DNA of 64,000 bases, taken from Kribbella sp. VKM Ac-2569 (GTDB taxonomy: Bacteria; Actinomycetota; Actinomycetes; Propionibacteriales; Kribbellaceae). Position 1 is the stretch's first letter. Every line of letters begins with the position of its first letter. The notes under the pieces were generated by a model. The model saw only the letters and a list, made by a program, of their open reading frames with translations. It made no database searches and was not told the DNA's origin. The stretch lies in the NCBI RefSeq assembly GCF_004216905.1, contig NZ_SGXJ01000001.1:2294001-2358000 (forward strand). Direction: 5' to 3'. The position numbers were made by a program, and so were the translations under genes. Shown one piece after another: positions 52,902-61,710 of the stretch.

Positions 52902-53615
52902 ATGATGATTCGCAGGATCATTGGTCTAGGTAGCACGACAGCACTCGCGGTCACCGCACCGCTTCTTCTCACCGGCGCCGCACCTGCCAACGCCGGCACC
53001 ACCACCAGTTGCAGCCAACTGCAGTCCGCCAAGAGCATCTCGGCGGTGTCGTACGCCGACCGACTCGTCCGCGCCTGGGGTCGCGGCGACGCCGCGGCGA
53101 CCAACTGCTATGCATCCACAGCGGCAGCACGCACCCTTTACGCACAGACGATGCGTGGCGGAATCCACTGGCGGCGCGTCTCCACCGAAGGCGCCGCGGG
53201 CACGATCTACGTGACGTACCACGACGACGCCCGCGGCGGGAATCTCACGATCGGCGTACAGAACGTCGGTCTGCGCGCAACGAACGGCTGGCACGCGGCG
53301 TACACCGCCAAGTTCGCCGGCGAGCCGAAGGCCTGGAGCGCGGTCCAGTGGTCGGACAACCTGGTCCGGTCCTGGGGGCGCGGCGACGCGAAGTGGACGG
53401 CCTACTACGCGACGCCGAAGGTCGTCCGGCAACTGCGCAACATCTCCGCGAAGGGCGGATCGCACTGGCGGCGGATCTCGGCTGAGGGTGCGGCGGGTAC
53501 GACGTACACGACGTACCAGAACGACGCCACCGGGCGCATGCTGCGGATCGGCATCTCGCATGTCGCACTGTCGGACGGGGACGCGCACGCGGCGTACACA
53601 GTGACGTACTGGTGA
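52902..53615 (+). CDS. Secreted protein with internal tandem duplication
   Basis: This 237-residue exported protein starts at ATG 52902, which follows GGGAGG and begins a Sec signal peptide cleaved near NAG (residue about 32). The mature part has two homologous units of about 90 residues, each with LVRAWGRGDA/LVRSWGRGDA, GGIHWRRVSTEGAAGT/GGSHWRRISAEGAAGT, then an HAAYT end. I do not recognise the family. The repeated basic/aromatic motif could bind a wall polymer or ligand. It is not part of a clear operon. Confidence 0.8.
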   Translation: MMIRRIIGLGSTTALAVTAPLLLTGAAPANAGTTTSCSQLQSAKSISAVSYADRLVRAWGRGDAAATNCYASTAAARTLYAQTMRGGIHWRRVSTEGAAGTIYVTYHDDARGGNLTIGVQNVGLRATNGWHAAYTAKFAGEPKAWSAVQWSDNLVRSWGRGDAKWTAYYATPKVVRQLRNISAKGGSHWRRISAEGAAGTTYTTYQNDATGRMLRIGISHVALSDGDAHAAYTVTYW

Positions 53616-53654
53616 TTACTTGAGCTCGACCTGTTTGGGTGTAATCATGATTAC

Positions 53655-54179
53655 ATGAGTACGCAGACCGAGCAGGAGAAGGTGCGGGGCTGGCTGACCG
53701 GACGGTTGCCGGGCGACTGGTTCGAGGGTGAGACCGAGCTGGAGATCGACCGGGACGAGATCCTGATCGTCGGCCGGATCCCCGCACCCGAGCAGAACAA
53801 GGACGTGAGCGCGGCCGAGCGCTCCGCCGCCGAGGACGGCCGGATCAAGCAGTTCCGCGAGGACACCCGCGAGCGCCGGATCGAGATCGCCCGCGAACTG
53901 GAGCATGCCACCCGCCGGAAGGTCGCATGGGGTCTGCGCTGCGGCGAGACCCGCACCGTCTTCACCTCGCTGTCCGCGCCGGTGATGACCCGCCTCCGCC
54001 AGCCCGAACGTCAGGTCCTCGACACCCTCGTCGACGCCGGCGTAGCCCGCTCCCGCAGCGACGCCCTCGGCTGGTGCGTCAAACTCGTCGCCCAGCACAG
54101 CGAAACCTGGCTGGCCGACCTCCGCGAAGCCATGACCAAGGTCGAAGAGGTCCGCAAAGCAGGCCCCGACAACAGCTAA
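53655..54179 (+). CDS. Conserved hypothetical protein (WLTGRLPGDWF motif)
   Basis: This 174-residue soluble charged protein starts with VRGWLTGRLPGDWFEGETELEIDRDEI by position (near residues 10-37), looks conserved in actinobacteria, and has an Arg/Glu-rich middle (FREDTRERRIEIARELE) likely helical or coiled. It ends with a region rich in hydrophobic helix (RSRSDALGWCVKLVAQHSE). No catalytic motif is seen. It is followed by a region of stacked hairpins and a convergent channel gene. Confidence 0.75.
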   Translation: MSTQTEQEKVRGWLTGRLPGDWFEGETELEIDRDEILIVGRIPAPEQNKDVSAAERSAAEDGRIKQFREDTRERRIEIARELEHATRRKVAWGLRCGETRTVFTSLSAPVMTRLRQPERQVLDTLVDAGVARSRSDALGWCVKLVAQHSETWLADLREAMTKVEEVRKAGPDNS

Positions 54180-54249
54180 CTGGTGCCCACCGACGACGCG
54201 CGATGTCGAGTGGTGTGGTGTGTTGCAGGTAGCCGAGAGGTAGCCAGGT

Positions 54250-54293
54250 CTGGGGAATGCTACCCACCTGAAGAGACCAGCTCATGTCCCCAG
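54250..54293. other. Imperfect long hairpin in intergenic region
   Basis: CTGGGGAATG (54250-54259) pairs with CATGTCCCCAG (54283-54293) with one bulge. A separate overlapping GGTAGC/GCTACC pair lies at about 54236-54265. It is in the 240-bp space between convergent genes and holds no open frame. It may be a second terminator or a small structured RNA; I cannot tell which. Confidence 0.35.
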
Positions 54294-54357
54294 TCGCTCC
54301 GGTCACCCCGGCTGGACTGGGCCGCGAATTCTGTGCTCATCAGGTAGTACAGGCGAC

Positions 54358-54385
54358 GGGCGGCAATCCGGTTGGATTGCCGCCC
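54358..54385. terminator. Bidirectional terminator hairpin
   Basis: A perfect 12-bp stem, GGGCGGCAATCC (54358-54369) with GGATTGCCGCCC (54374-54385), has a GGTT loop and is flanked by AGGC/GCCT that can extend it. It lies between convergent genes, 35 bp beyond the channel gene stop. Confidence 0.8.
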
Positions 54386-54420
54386 GCCTGAGGAGAACAG
54401 CCTTGATTTGAACTGCTTGG

Positions 54421-55290
54421 TTACTGACCCTGCTGCCAGTTGCCGTTCTGCGGGATGCCGTTGGACCAGTTGCCAGGCGCGGCGCTGTGGGCCGGGTGCT
54501 GCTCGGGCTGGGTGGGCTGGGTGGGCTGCTGGTAGCCGCCGCCCTCGTAGTTGCCCTGGTACTCACCCTGGTAGCCGCCCTGCTGCGGGTACGCCGTCGT
54601 ACCGTTGTCCATGCCGTTCTGCGCGGCCGGCTTGACCATCTTGTCCTTGTCGAACAGGTTGTTCAGTGCGCGGCCGGCCATCTCGCGGCCCCCGAGGCCG
54701 AAAGCGAGACCGAGAGCAAGCGCGGCGCCCGCGAGGACGATCAGCAGCGTGTTGCCGGTGAGCTGGACCGCGACACCGAGCTGGGTCAGCGCGGCGAACG
54801 CGGCGTACACGAGCACGGCGTACCGGGCCACCTTGGCCAGGGTCTCGTTGCCGGTCGCGCCGCGGATGACGGCGGCCAGGAAGTTGGCGAACAGCGCCGC
54901 CAGGCAGACGATCACGATCGCGGCGAAGATCCGCGGGATGTAGCCGAGCATGTCGCTCATGAAGTTCGAGATCTCCGGTACGCCAAGTGCGGAGGCGAAC
55001 ATCGTGAAGCTGATCAGGAAGACGAACCAGAACACGACCTTGCCCAGCATGGCCGAAGCGGTCAGCCCCGTGCCCGACCGTTGCAGCACACCGGAGACGC
55101 CGGCGCGTTCCATCCAGCCGTCGAAGCCGACCTTGCCGAGCAGCCGGCCGACGAGATTGCCGAGAATCTTGGCCACGAAGTAGCCGACGACCAGGATGAC
55201 CAGGCCGCCCAGCAGGTTCGGGATGAACGACAGCAGTTTGCTGAACGCATCCTCGAACGGCTGGGTGAAGTCGATAGCTAACGCTGACAT
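54421..55290 (-). CDS. MscS-like/TM-helix-repeat membrane protein with Gln/Gly-rich tail
   Basis: This 289-residue protein has about five membrane helices (residues about 15-210). These include paired helix repeats VVGYFVAKILGNLVGRLL (near residue 35) and a channel-like GAALALGLAFGLGGREMAGR (near 200) typical of CmpX/MscS-related small channels. The last 70 residues are a disordered QGGYQGEYQGN and PTQPTQPEQ tail. ATG 55290 (MSALAID) follows GGAAGGAAC and is preferred over an upstream frame. It probably acts as a mechanosensitive or osmotic channel; the beta domain of MscS is absent. Confidence 0.82.
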   Translation of the reverse strand: MSALAIDFTQPFEDAFSKLLSFIPNLLGGLVILVVGYFVAKILGNLVGRLLGKVGFDGWMERAGVSGVLQRSGTGLTASAMLGKVVFWFVFLISFTMFASALGVPEISNFMSDMLGYIPRIFAAIVIVCLAALFANFLAAVIRGATGNETLAKVARYAVLVYAAFAALTQLGVAVQLTGNTLLIVLAGAALALGLAFGLGGREMAGRALNNLFDKDKMVKPAAQNGMDNGTTAYPQQGGYQGEYQGNYEGGGYQQPTQPTQPEQHPAHSAAPGNWSNGIPQNGNWQQGQ

Positions 55291-55524
55291 CGGATGTTCC
55301 TTCCGGACTGGCCCGCATCCGCTGTCGGCACATGACTGCACCAACCCCGGCACGGGCGGATGCAGTGGTGTCCAGTATGACTCGTACCCTCAGATGCCTT
55401 GGGCAAACAACGTTCCAGGCGCGCCGGGGCAACGAAAAGTGTTTGCGTAAGGCAATCACCATGGCGGTACTTCGGTGCTTACCCTGCTGACTGAACCGCT
55501 TCAGGCATTTGCGATCCTGTACCG

Positions 55525-55980
55525 ATGAACGATGTCGTGATCCGCCGCGCCACCGCTTCCGACGTTGCCGCGATCGTCGCGATGATCGCCGACGACCAAC
55601 TCGGCGCCACCCGCGAGTCACTCGACGACCTGACGCCGTACCTGGCGGCGTTCGAGCAGATCGATGCCGACCCCAACCAACTGTTGGTAGTTGCTGATCG
55701 CAACGACGAGGTGATCGGCACGCTCCAGCTCACGATCATCCCCGGCCTGTCCCGCCGCGGCTCCACCCGCGGCCTGATCGAGGCCGTCCGCGTCGCCGCC
55801 CCCGCCCGCGGCTCCGGCCTCGGCAGCACCCTCGTCCGCTGGGCCGTCGAAGAATCCCGCACCCGCGGCTGCACCCTCGTCCAACTCACGTCGGACAAGT
55901 CCCGCACCGAAGCCCACCGCTTCTACACGAACCTGGGCTTCACCAACACCCACGAGGGCTTCAAACTCAAACTCCGGTAA
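55525..55980 (+). CDS. GNAT-family N-acetyltransferase
   Basis: This 151-residue acetyltransferase transfers acetyl from acetyl-CoA. It starts VVIRRATASDVAAIVAMI, and the acetyl-CoA loop ARGSGLGSTLVRWAVEE (near residue 93) matches the Q/RxxGxG/A motif; LVQLTSDKSRTEAHRFYTNLGF (by position near 113-135) is the usual C-terminal half. The substrate is unknown. It stands alone between the channel gene (about 230 bp away, divergent) and the convergent peptidase cluster. Confidence 0.9.
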   Translation: MNDVVIRRATASDVAAIVAMIADDQLGATRESLDDLTPYLAAFEQIDADPNQLLVVADRNDEVIGTLQLTIIPGLSRRGSTRGLIEAVRVAAPARGSGLGSTLVRWAVEESRTRGCTLVQLTSDKSRTEAHRFYTNLGFTNTHEGFKLKLR

Positions 55981-56054
55981 CACTGCCCGCCTGCCGAGTG
56001 CAACCCGCAACCACCATCACGGCAACAAAAACCGCCACCACACGTCGACGCATG

Positions 56055-56993
56055 TCAGGTGACTCGATTCGCTGGTACGACCCAGGTGTTGCAGGCGGCC
56101 GGCGCCTTGTCTGCGAAGCCGTCCACCGCCCACGCCGTGCTGCTCCGGCGCGATCCGTGGTCCGGCGTATGACGCGGCGGGTCGTCGTCACCGAAGTACG
56201 CATACCACTGGTAGTACCGGAGCCTCTCGTCGAAGATCTTGAGGGTCGCCTGATTGGCGCCGAGGAAGGCGGAGCCGAAGCAGGACGCCTGCAGTTCCAG
56301 GCGGCGCGACGGCTCGAGCCTGGCCGCGCCGGTGACCTCTCCCCATCGATCGTCGTAGTACGTCGAGATCCCGACGAGCTCCTGTACGTGGTGCCCGAAT
56401 TCGTGCGCCATCGTGAACTGGAGGTACACCTGCGCCTCCACGTGGTCGTACTCCGCGTCCTCGACGAGCTCGTCCCAGTCGAGATAGATCCCTGAGTCCG
56501 CCGGGCAGTAGTACCCCTCGCTCTCCTTGCCGAAGGTGCCGCAGGCCGTCCTCGACCCCTGGTTGATGGCGTACACGACCGACGGGCGGAACTTGACGCC
56601 CGCACGCGCTACCACGGGCTTCCAGGCTCGCTGGAGACAGCCAAGGATCGCGCTCATGTACTGCTGCACGGCCTTCTGTGATCGCAACGCGACATCCAGC
56701 AGCTCGCACGCCACAGCCGGAACTGTTCCCGCCGAGTAGATCTTGTTGTGGACCAGGTGCTTCTGCCCCCGCAGGCTGTACGTCGGAGTAGCCGGCGCCT
56801 TGCTCGGCACAGCCCTCGGCTTCGGCCTCGCTGTCGGACTCGTCCTCGGTATCGCGCTCGGACTCGGTTTCGGACTCAGCGTCGTACTCGCGCTAGACGT
56901 CGCCGGGTCCGGGAGCGCTCCATCCGTCCGCTCGCACCCAGCGGCAATCATCACGACCAGCCCAGCGACCCCAACCAGAGCCGCCCGGCGCAC
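56055..56993 (-). CDS. Neutral zinc metallopeptidase lipoprotein, paralogue C (intact HExxH)
   Basis: This 312-residue lipoprotein has GTG 56993 start VRRAALVGVAG leading to lipobox IAAGC (Cys near residue 20), then a Ser/Pro/Lys/Arg-rich linker. The metallopeptidase domain has active site TMAHEFGHHVQ (near residue 185) and further conserved blocks LELQASCFGSAFLGANQ and PDHGS. Conserved cysteines suggest disulfides and extracellular action. It is last of three tandem paralogues, 2 bp after the middle one. The target is unknown. Confidence 0.87.
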   Translation of the reverse strand: MRRAALVGVAGLVVMIAAGCERTDGALPDPATSSASTTLSPKPSPSAIPRTSPTARPKPRAVPSKAPATPTYSLRGQKHLVHNKIYSAGTVPAVACELLDVALRSQKAVQQYMSAILGCLQRAWKPVVARAGVKFRPSVVYAINQGSRTACGTFGKESEGYYCPADSGIYLDWDELVEDAEYDHVEAQVYLQFTMAHEFGHHVQELVGISTYYDDRWGEVTGAARLEPSRRLELQASCFGSAFLGANQATLKIFDERLRYYQWYAYFGDDDPPRHTPDHGSRRSSTAWAVDGFADKAPAACNTWVVPANRVT

Positions 56994-56995
56994 GG

Positions 56996-58270
56996 TCAGC
57001 TGACCTTGGCGGCGGAGGCGGTGAAGGTGTTGCAGAGTTTGGGGTCGGCGGAGTTGAAGGCGGGTCCGGACCAGGCCCAGTTGCTCTTGCGGGAGCCGTG
57101 GTCGCGGATCTTGTCCTCGCTGTACTCGTCGCCGGAGTGCTGGGCCTCCCACTGCCAGATCCTGAGCTTGTTGCCGGACAGGCCGAGCGACACTTTGTTG
57201 GCGCCGAGGAAGGCCGCCGCGAAGCAGGTCGCCTGCAGTTCCCGGCGACGCGCCCATTCGAGCTTCATCGCCTTCGACTTCGTCCAGCCCTCCCGCGAGA
57301 ACGACGCGGTGATCATCTCGGTCATCTGCTGGACGTGGTGCCCGTACTCGTGCGCCATCGTGTCGAGCATCCACACCCGGGCAGCGAGCGGATCGTCCTT
57401 GTAGAACTTGAGATCGTTCTTCCAGCTGATGTTGATGCTCTCGTCGCCGCTGCAGTAGTACGCGGTGTCCGACTCTCCGGTGCAGTCCTCCTCGGTGCCG
57501 GCCTGGCTGGTCTGCAGCTTCAGCTTCGGCGGCCGGAAGTCGTAACCGGCCTTCGTCACCAACGGCTCCCACGCCTTGTTCAGGCACGGCAGCAGCGCCT
57601 GGTAGTAGCGCAGGATCGCCGACTGTGAGTTCGGTTTGATCGCCGGCTCTTTGCAGCTGACCGCTACGACTTTGCCGGCCGCGTAGATCTTGTTCTGCTG
57701 CAACCGGACCATGTCCGGGACGCCCTGGGCGGTGACGGTGACCGTTGGGTCCGGGGGCACGGGGATCGGGGCCTGGGACTTCCTCACCGAGGGTTGGGCG
57801 AGGGGGTTTTCTACGTTGCCGTAGGAGTCGACGAGGCGGAAGCCGGCGATGGTGGCGCCGGTGAGCATCAGGATGACCAGGATCGACAGGCCGACGACGA
57901 TCGGGCGGGAATACTGGCGCGGCGGGGCGGCCGGTGGTGGTTCGGTGGTGAACTGGGCGCCGGAGCGGGACGGGTTCGAGTGCCAGCCGGTCGGGCGGGG
58001 GCCGCCGACGCGGCGGGTGCCGGTCAGCGGCGTCAGCGGTACGCCGGTCTGCGGCGCGACGGGCGGGCCGCTGTACTCACTCGCCGTACCGGGTTCGGTC
58101 GGCAGCGGACGCGCCTTGCGACGTACCGGGGCGTCGTCGAGCGACACCGAGCGGGCTGGCCCGAGCCCTCCGGGCTGCGCGCTCTTCAGGGTCAGCGGGC
58201 GTGTGCCGGCCGCGGGCTCACCAGACGCGAGGTGCCCGGGCCCCGGCACACCTTCCTCGGAGTCAGGCAT
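56996..58270 (-). CDS. Neutral zinc metallopeptidase, membrane-anchored, paralogue B (intact HExxH)
   Basis: This 424-residue protein has a cytoplasmic Pro/Gly/Arg-rich N-terminus of about 120 residues, one membrane helix (residues about 125-148; VVGLSILVILMLTGATIAGF) and an outside peptidase domain. The zinc site is TMAHEYGHHVQQMTE (near residue 310), followed by RRRELQATCFAAAFLGAN and IRDHGSRKS. The type II topology differs from paralogue C, a lipoprotein. It lies 16 bp after the start-side paralogue A. It is a likely envelope protease. Confidence 0.9.
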   Translation of the reverse strand: MPDSEEGVPGPGHLASGEPAAGTRPLTLKSAQPGGLGPARSVSLDDAPVRRKARPLPTEPGTASEYSGPPVAPQTGVPLTPLTGTRRVGGPRPTGWHSNPSRSGAQFTTEPPPAAPPRQYSRPIVVGLSILVILMLTGATIAGFRLVDSYGNVENPLAQPSVRKSQAPIPVPPDPTVTVTAQGVPDMVRLQQNKIYAAGKVVAVSCKEPAIKPNSQSAILRYYQALLPCLNKAWEPLVTKAGYDFRPPKLKLQTSQAGTEEDCTGESDTAYYCSGDESINISWKNDLKFYKDDPLAARVWMLDTMAHEYGHHVQQMTEMITASFSREGWTKSKAMKLEWARRRELQATCFAAAFLGANKVSLGLSGNKLRIWQWEAQHSGDEYSEDKIRDHGSRKSNWAWSGPAFNSADPKLCNTFTASAAKVS

Positions 58271-58286
58271 CGATCGTTCCCATCGC

Positions 58287-59501
58287 TCAGCTGACCTTGG
58301 CGGATGCTGCGACGAAAGTGTTGCAGGACCCGGGGTTGCTTGTCGCGAGGCCCTGGTTCATCCACAGCGCGAGGCTCTTGCTGGAACCGTGGTCGCGGAC
58401 CTTGTCCTTGGTGAACTCGTCGCCGCGGCGACTGATCAGTCCGTTCCACTGCCGCAGCAGTTCGCCGCGCAACGGGAAGCTCGTCCTGGCCGCGCCGAAG
58501 AACACCGCGCCGAAGCAGTACGCCTGAAGTGCGGCGCGCCGGTTCATCTCCAGCTGCGCGGCCTTGCTCGCCGCGGTGTCGGCGAGGTTGTCGGAGGCCT
58601 CGGCCATCCCGGTCAGGTTCTGCAGGTGTACGCCGTACACAAAGCCGAAGGACTGTGCCATCTCGGCACGCACCTCGGCTTTGTTCTTCGGGTACTCCTC
58701 GACGAGCTCCTGCCATGGCATCGTCGCGCTGCCGCCGTGTTCGTCCTGGCAGTACAGGGCGAGGTCATGCTGTACGCCGCACGCGGTCTCGTCACCGTCG
58801 GAGAAGATGACCAGGTTCGGCGACCGGAATTCGAACCCGGCCTTGGTGACGATCGGTTCCCAGGCCTTGTCCATGCATGCGGTCAGCGCCTGGTAGTACG
58901 AGCGGACGTTCTCCATGGACGTCGGCCGGAACGCGGGTTCGGCGCACTTCGCCGCGGCCAGCGCGCCGGCGGTGTAGATCGCGTTCTTGCCGACGATGTC
59001 GGTGTCCGGGGTGCCCTTGCCGACGGGTGGCTTGGTCGTCGGTGCGCCGCCGCTCGGCTTCGTGGTCGGCGGAATCGGGTTCACCGAGAAGTCGGGAGAC
59101 GAGATCACCTTGACCGCGAACGTCGCGCCGCCGCCGAGGAGCAGCAGCACCGCGACGACCATCAGCGCGATGAGGCCCTTGGACCGCTGCTTCGGGACGA
59201 ACGGCACCGGCTCCGGGTGGTACACCTGCCGGTACGCCGCGGCGGCGCGATCCTCGGCCGGCGGCGGGCCGATCCGGCTGCCGGAAAGCGTCGTACGGCG
59301 GGAGTCGATCCGGGACCCGCTCAACTGCGGCGGCGTCGGCGGCGCTTCCCCGGCGAGCCGCGGCGTGGGCGCCGCCAACGGCGCCCCCGACGGTGCCTTC
59401 GATGGTGCGGAAACCCCCGGTTTCCGGTCGTCGCTCGCGATCTGGTCACCGTCGCCGCCCGGCAGGAAGTGCCCAGGCTTGGGTGCCGGCTTGTCCGCCA
59501 T
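58287..59501 (-). CDS. Metallopeptidase paralogue A lacking HExxH (pseudoenzyme)
   Basis: This 404-residue membrane-anchored protein has the same plan as paralogue B: a cytoplasmic Pro-rich N-terminus, one helix (residues about 108-130; LIALMVVAVLLLLGGGATF) and an outside domain. Aligned to HEYGHHVQ in paralogue B its sequence reads FVYGVHLQ, so both zinc His and the catalytic Glu are lost while YG and HxQ remain. The flanking blocks LQAYCFGAVFFGA and VRDHGSSKS are kept. It is probably a folded, non-catalytic partner or inhibitor of B or C. ATG 59501 (MADKPAP) is chosen; an upstream frame start is not supported. Confidence 0.9.
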   Translation of the reverse strand: MADKPAPKPGHFLPGGDGDQIASDDRKPGVSAPSKAPSGAPLAAPTPRLAGEAPPTPPQLSGSRIDSRRTTLSGSRIGPPPAEDRAAAAYRQVYHPEPVPFVPKQRSKGLIALMVVAVLLLLGGGATFAVKVISSPDFSVNPIPPTTKPSGGAPTTKPPVGKGTPDTDIVGKNAIYTAGALAAAKCAEPAFRPTSMENVRSYYQALTACMDKAWEPIVTKAGFEFRSPNLVIFSDGDETACGVQHDLALYCQDEHGGSATMPWQELVEEYPKNKAEVRAEMAQSFGFVYGVHLQNLTGMAEASDNLADTAASKAAQLEMNRRAALQAYCFGAVFFGAARTSFPLRGELLRQWNGLISRRGDEFTKDKVRDHGSSKSLALWMNQGLATSNPGSCNTFVAASAKVS

Positions 59502-59682
59502 AACTTCCCGCTTCCCCCAGTACCGGTCCTCGCCGGTCCCACCCGATGCATCAGAAGGGCCGGAACACCCCCAGTGCCGGCCGCCGCACGATATTACGGC
59601 CTGGACCACCATCCGGTGAACCAGATTGCAGCTATTGACACCATTCCGCGACCGCCCGCCACTGGGCGGATACACACCGCAT

Positions 59683-60474
59683 TCAGTCGACTACGCGGCC
59701 GTGGGCGAGGAAGTGGGGGCTGGCGGCTTGGAGGTTGGGGTCGGATTCGACGTGGCGGGCGAGGAGGACGGCGGCGGGGAGGAGGGTTTCGATGGCTTCG
59801 GGGGCGGCGTTCTCGAGGATGTTGCTGGCGGGGCCTTCTATGCCGAGGACCTCTACGTCGGTGACGCCGGCGGTGGTGAGTTCGGTGGCGAGTTCGTCGG
59901 CGTGGTGGAAGTAGGCGACGGTGAAACCCTTGGTGCCGTCGATGCTGCCGGACGCGAAGGCGTCGAGGAACAGGGACAGGTTCTCCTCGGTGAGGGTGCC
60001 GTTGCTGCCGGCCTCGAGCAGGCCGCCGTACCGATTGATGCCCGCGGCGACCACCAGCCCACCAGGCCGCGTCACCCGTACCGCCTCCGCCAACGCCCGC
60101 GCACGATCCGCCGCCTCGACCAGGTGGTAGAGCGGACCGAGCAGCAGCGTCACATCCACGCTCGCGTCCGCCTGCCGGAGCGCCCGCGCATCGCCCTCCT
60201 CCGCCGCGAAGGTCCCGATCGTCGCCGCCTGCTCCACATGCTCCGGAACCGGGTCGACCAGCGTGACCCGATGCCCGTCCGCCGCAAGCCATCGCGCGTG
60301 GACGCCGGTCGCACCACCGACATCCAGTACGTCGGACGCGGGCGGGAGCCACCGCCGTAGCAACTCCTGGGTACGCAGGAACTCGAGCCGGCCGTGCCCG
60401 CGGACGACCAGCCGATCGTCCTCGACGTACCGGTCCCGATAGAAGGAGCGAATCACCGGATCAAGTTGAGTCAT
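59683..60474 (-). CDS. Class I SAM-dependent methyltransferase
   Basis: This 263-residue methyltransferase has SAM-binding motif I DVLDVGGATGVHARWLA (near residue 47), acidic motif II LVDPVPEH and motif IV LLLGPLYHL (near 112). ATG 60474 (MTQLDPV) is chosen; the frame upstream is antisense to the next gene. Divergent from another methyltransferase gene with 57 bp between starts. The substrate is unknown. Confidence 0.88.
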   Translation of the reverse strand: MTQLDPVIRSFYRDRYVEDDRLVVRGHGRLEFLRTQELLRRWLPPASDVLDVGGATGVHARWLAADGHRVTLVDPVPEHVEQAATIGTFAAEEGDARALRQADASVDVTLLLGPLYHLVEAADRARALAEAVRVTRPGGLVVAAGINRYGGLLEAGSNGTLTEENLSLFLDAFASGSIDGTKGFTVAYFHHADELATELTTAGVTDVEVLGIEGPASNILENAAPEAIETLLPAAVLLARHVESDPNLQAASPHFLAHGRVVD

Positions 60475-60531
60475 CCGTCTACTCTGCCCGCCGAAAATGC
60501 CAGGCACATCCCGTTTTGATCTCGCTACCCT

Positions 60532-61266
60532 GTGCCAGTGGCAGACATGAAGCACGACGACTACCCGCGAGCCAGTACGTACGACGCGAACTGGCTGCTG
60601 GCCCGGGACATGGGCCCGAATCCCCTGTGGATGCTGGAAGATCTCGCCCGCGACCTCGACCTGCGACCGGGCATGCGCGTGCTCGACCTCGGCTCCGGCA
60701 AGGGCGCCACCTCCGTCTTTCTGGCGAAGGAGTACGGCGTCCAGGTGTGGGCCGCTGACCTGTGGATAGATCCAACGGACGCGGCCGCCAACATCGACAA
60801 CCCGGATGTTGTGACCCTGAAGGCGGAGGCCCACACGCTGCCGTTCGCGAAGGGGTTCTTCGACGCGATCGTCTGCATCGACGCCTACGAGTACTTCGGC
60901 ACCGCGGACAACTACCTGCCCTACATCACCTCCTTCCTCAAACCCGGCGGGCAGCTCGGCGTCGCGACACCGGCGATGACCCAGGAGGTCCGCGAGATCG
61001 GCCACATCCCGGAACACATCAAGAAGATGGTCGGCTGGGAGGCGCTCGCCTGGCACACCGCCGACTGGTGGCGGTTCCAGTGGGCGATCACCGAGCTCGT
61101 CGACGTCACCGCCGCGCGCCTCCAGGAGAACGGCTGGGCCGACTGGATCAGGTGGTCTCGCGCGGTCTCGGAGTACCGCGGCGAACGCGACGACGCCCTC
61201 GACATGCTCGAGGCCGACAACGGCCAATACCTGACCTTCGCCATCCTCGCCGCCCGCAAGCACTGA
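60532..61266 (+). CDS. Class I SAM-dependent methyltransferase
   Basis: This 244-residue methyltransferase has motif I MRVLDLGSGKGATSVFLAKEYG by position (near residue 48), motif II VWAADLWI and motif IV FFDAIVCIDAYEYFG (near 107). It resembles small-molecule O/N-methyltransferases of the UbiE/COQ5-like fold. Starts possible at GTG 60532, GTG 60538 or ATG 60547; no ribosome site decides. It is followed by a small gene on the same strand after 21 bp. The substrate is unknown. Confidence 0.87.
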   Translation: MPVADMKHDDYPRASTYDANWLLARDMGPNPLWMLEDLARDLDLRPGMRVLDLGSGKGATSVFLAKEYGVQVWAADLWIDPTDAAANIDNPDVVTLKAEAHTLPFAKGFFDAIVCIDAYEYFGTADNYLPYITSFLKPGGQLGVATPAMTQEVREIGHIPEHIKKMVGWEALAWHTADWWRFQWAITELVDVTAARLQENGWADWIRWSRAVSEYRGERDDALDMLEADNGQYLTFAILAARKH

Positions 61267-61287
61267 CCCGCCTGGCATGCTGGGGGC

Positions 61288-61710
61288 ATGAGCTGGGCTG
61301 TTTACGCGATGCGTGGGCCAGGAGGCGTACGGCGCCTCGACGACATGCCGGTCGACTACGAGCCACCGGCCGTCGGTCTGGCGACCGACGTGGTGGCCAA
61401 GGTCCGGGAAGTGGTGCCGGACGTCGACACGAGCAAACCGTCCTGGCTGGCGCTGCGAAGTCCGGAGTACGACGTCGAGATGACGATCGGCAAGGGTGTC
61501 GAGGTCCGCGACATCACCTTCTACCTGAACGACGGCCCGCGGTCGATCCCGATCGTGATGGAGATCAGCCGCCGCCTCGGCGTCACGCCGTACGACACCG
61601 AATCCGGCAACTTCCTCACCGAGGAGTCCCGGCCCCCGGTCCCGCCGCCGATGACCGCCGACGAGATCAAGATGAACAAGCCGAAATGGTGGAAGTTCGG
61701 CCGTAAGTAG
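61288..61710 (+). CDS. Hypothetical protein
   Basis: This 140-residue soluble protein with no family I recognise starts MSWAVYAMRGPGGVRRLDDMP and has a regular alpha/beta pattern in the middle (SPEYDVEMTIGKGVEVRDITFYLNDG by position near 58-82). It ends in PKWWKFGRK. The clear alternation and its place after the methyltransferase suggest a real protein. It may be a short immunity- or DUF-type protein; the function is unknown. Confidence 0.7.
   Translation: MSWAVYAMRGPGGVRRLDDMPVDYEPPAVGLATDVVAKVREVVPDVDTSKPSWLALRSPEYDVEMTIGKGVEVRDITFYLNDGPRSIPIVMEISRRLGVTPYDTESGNFLTEESRPPVPPPMTADEIKMNKPKWWKFGRK

Noticed and set aside
59502..59675. A longer start for metallopeptidase paralogue A
   Set aside because: The added 58 residues have no pattern and would contradict the cytoplasmic N-terminus plus membrane helix seen in paralogue B.
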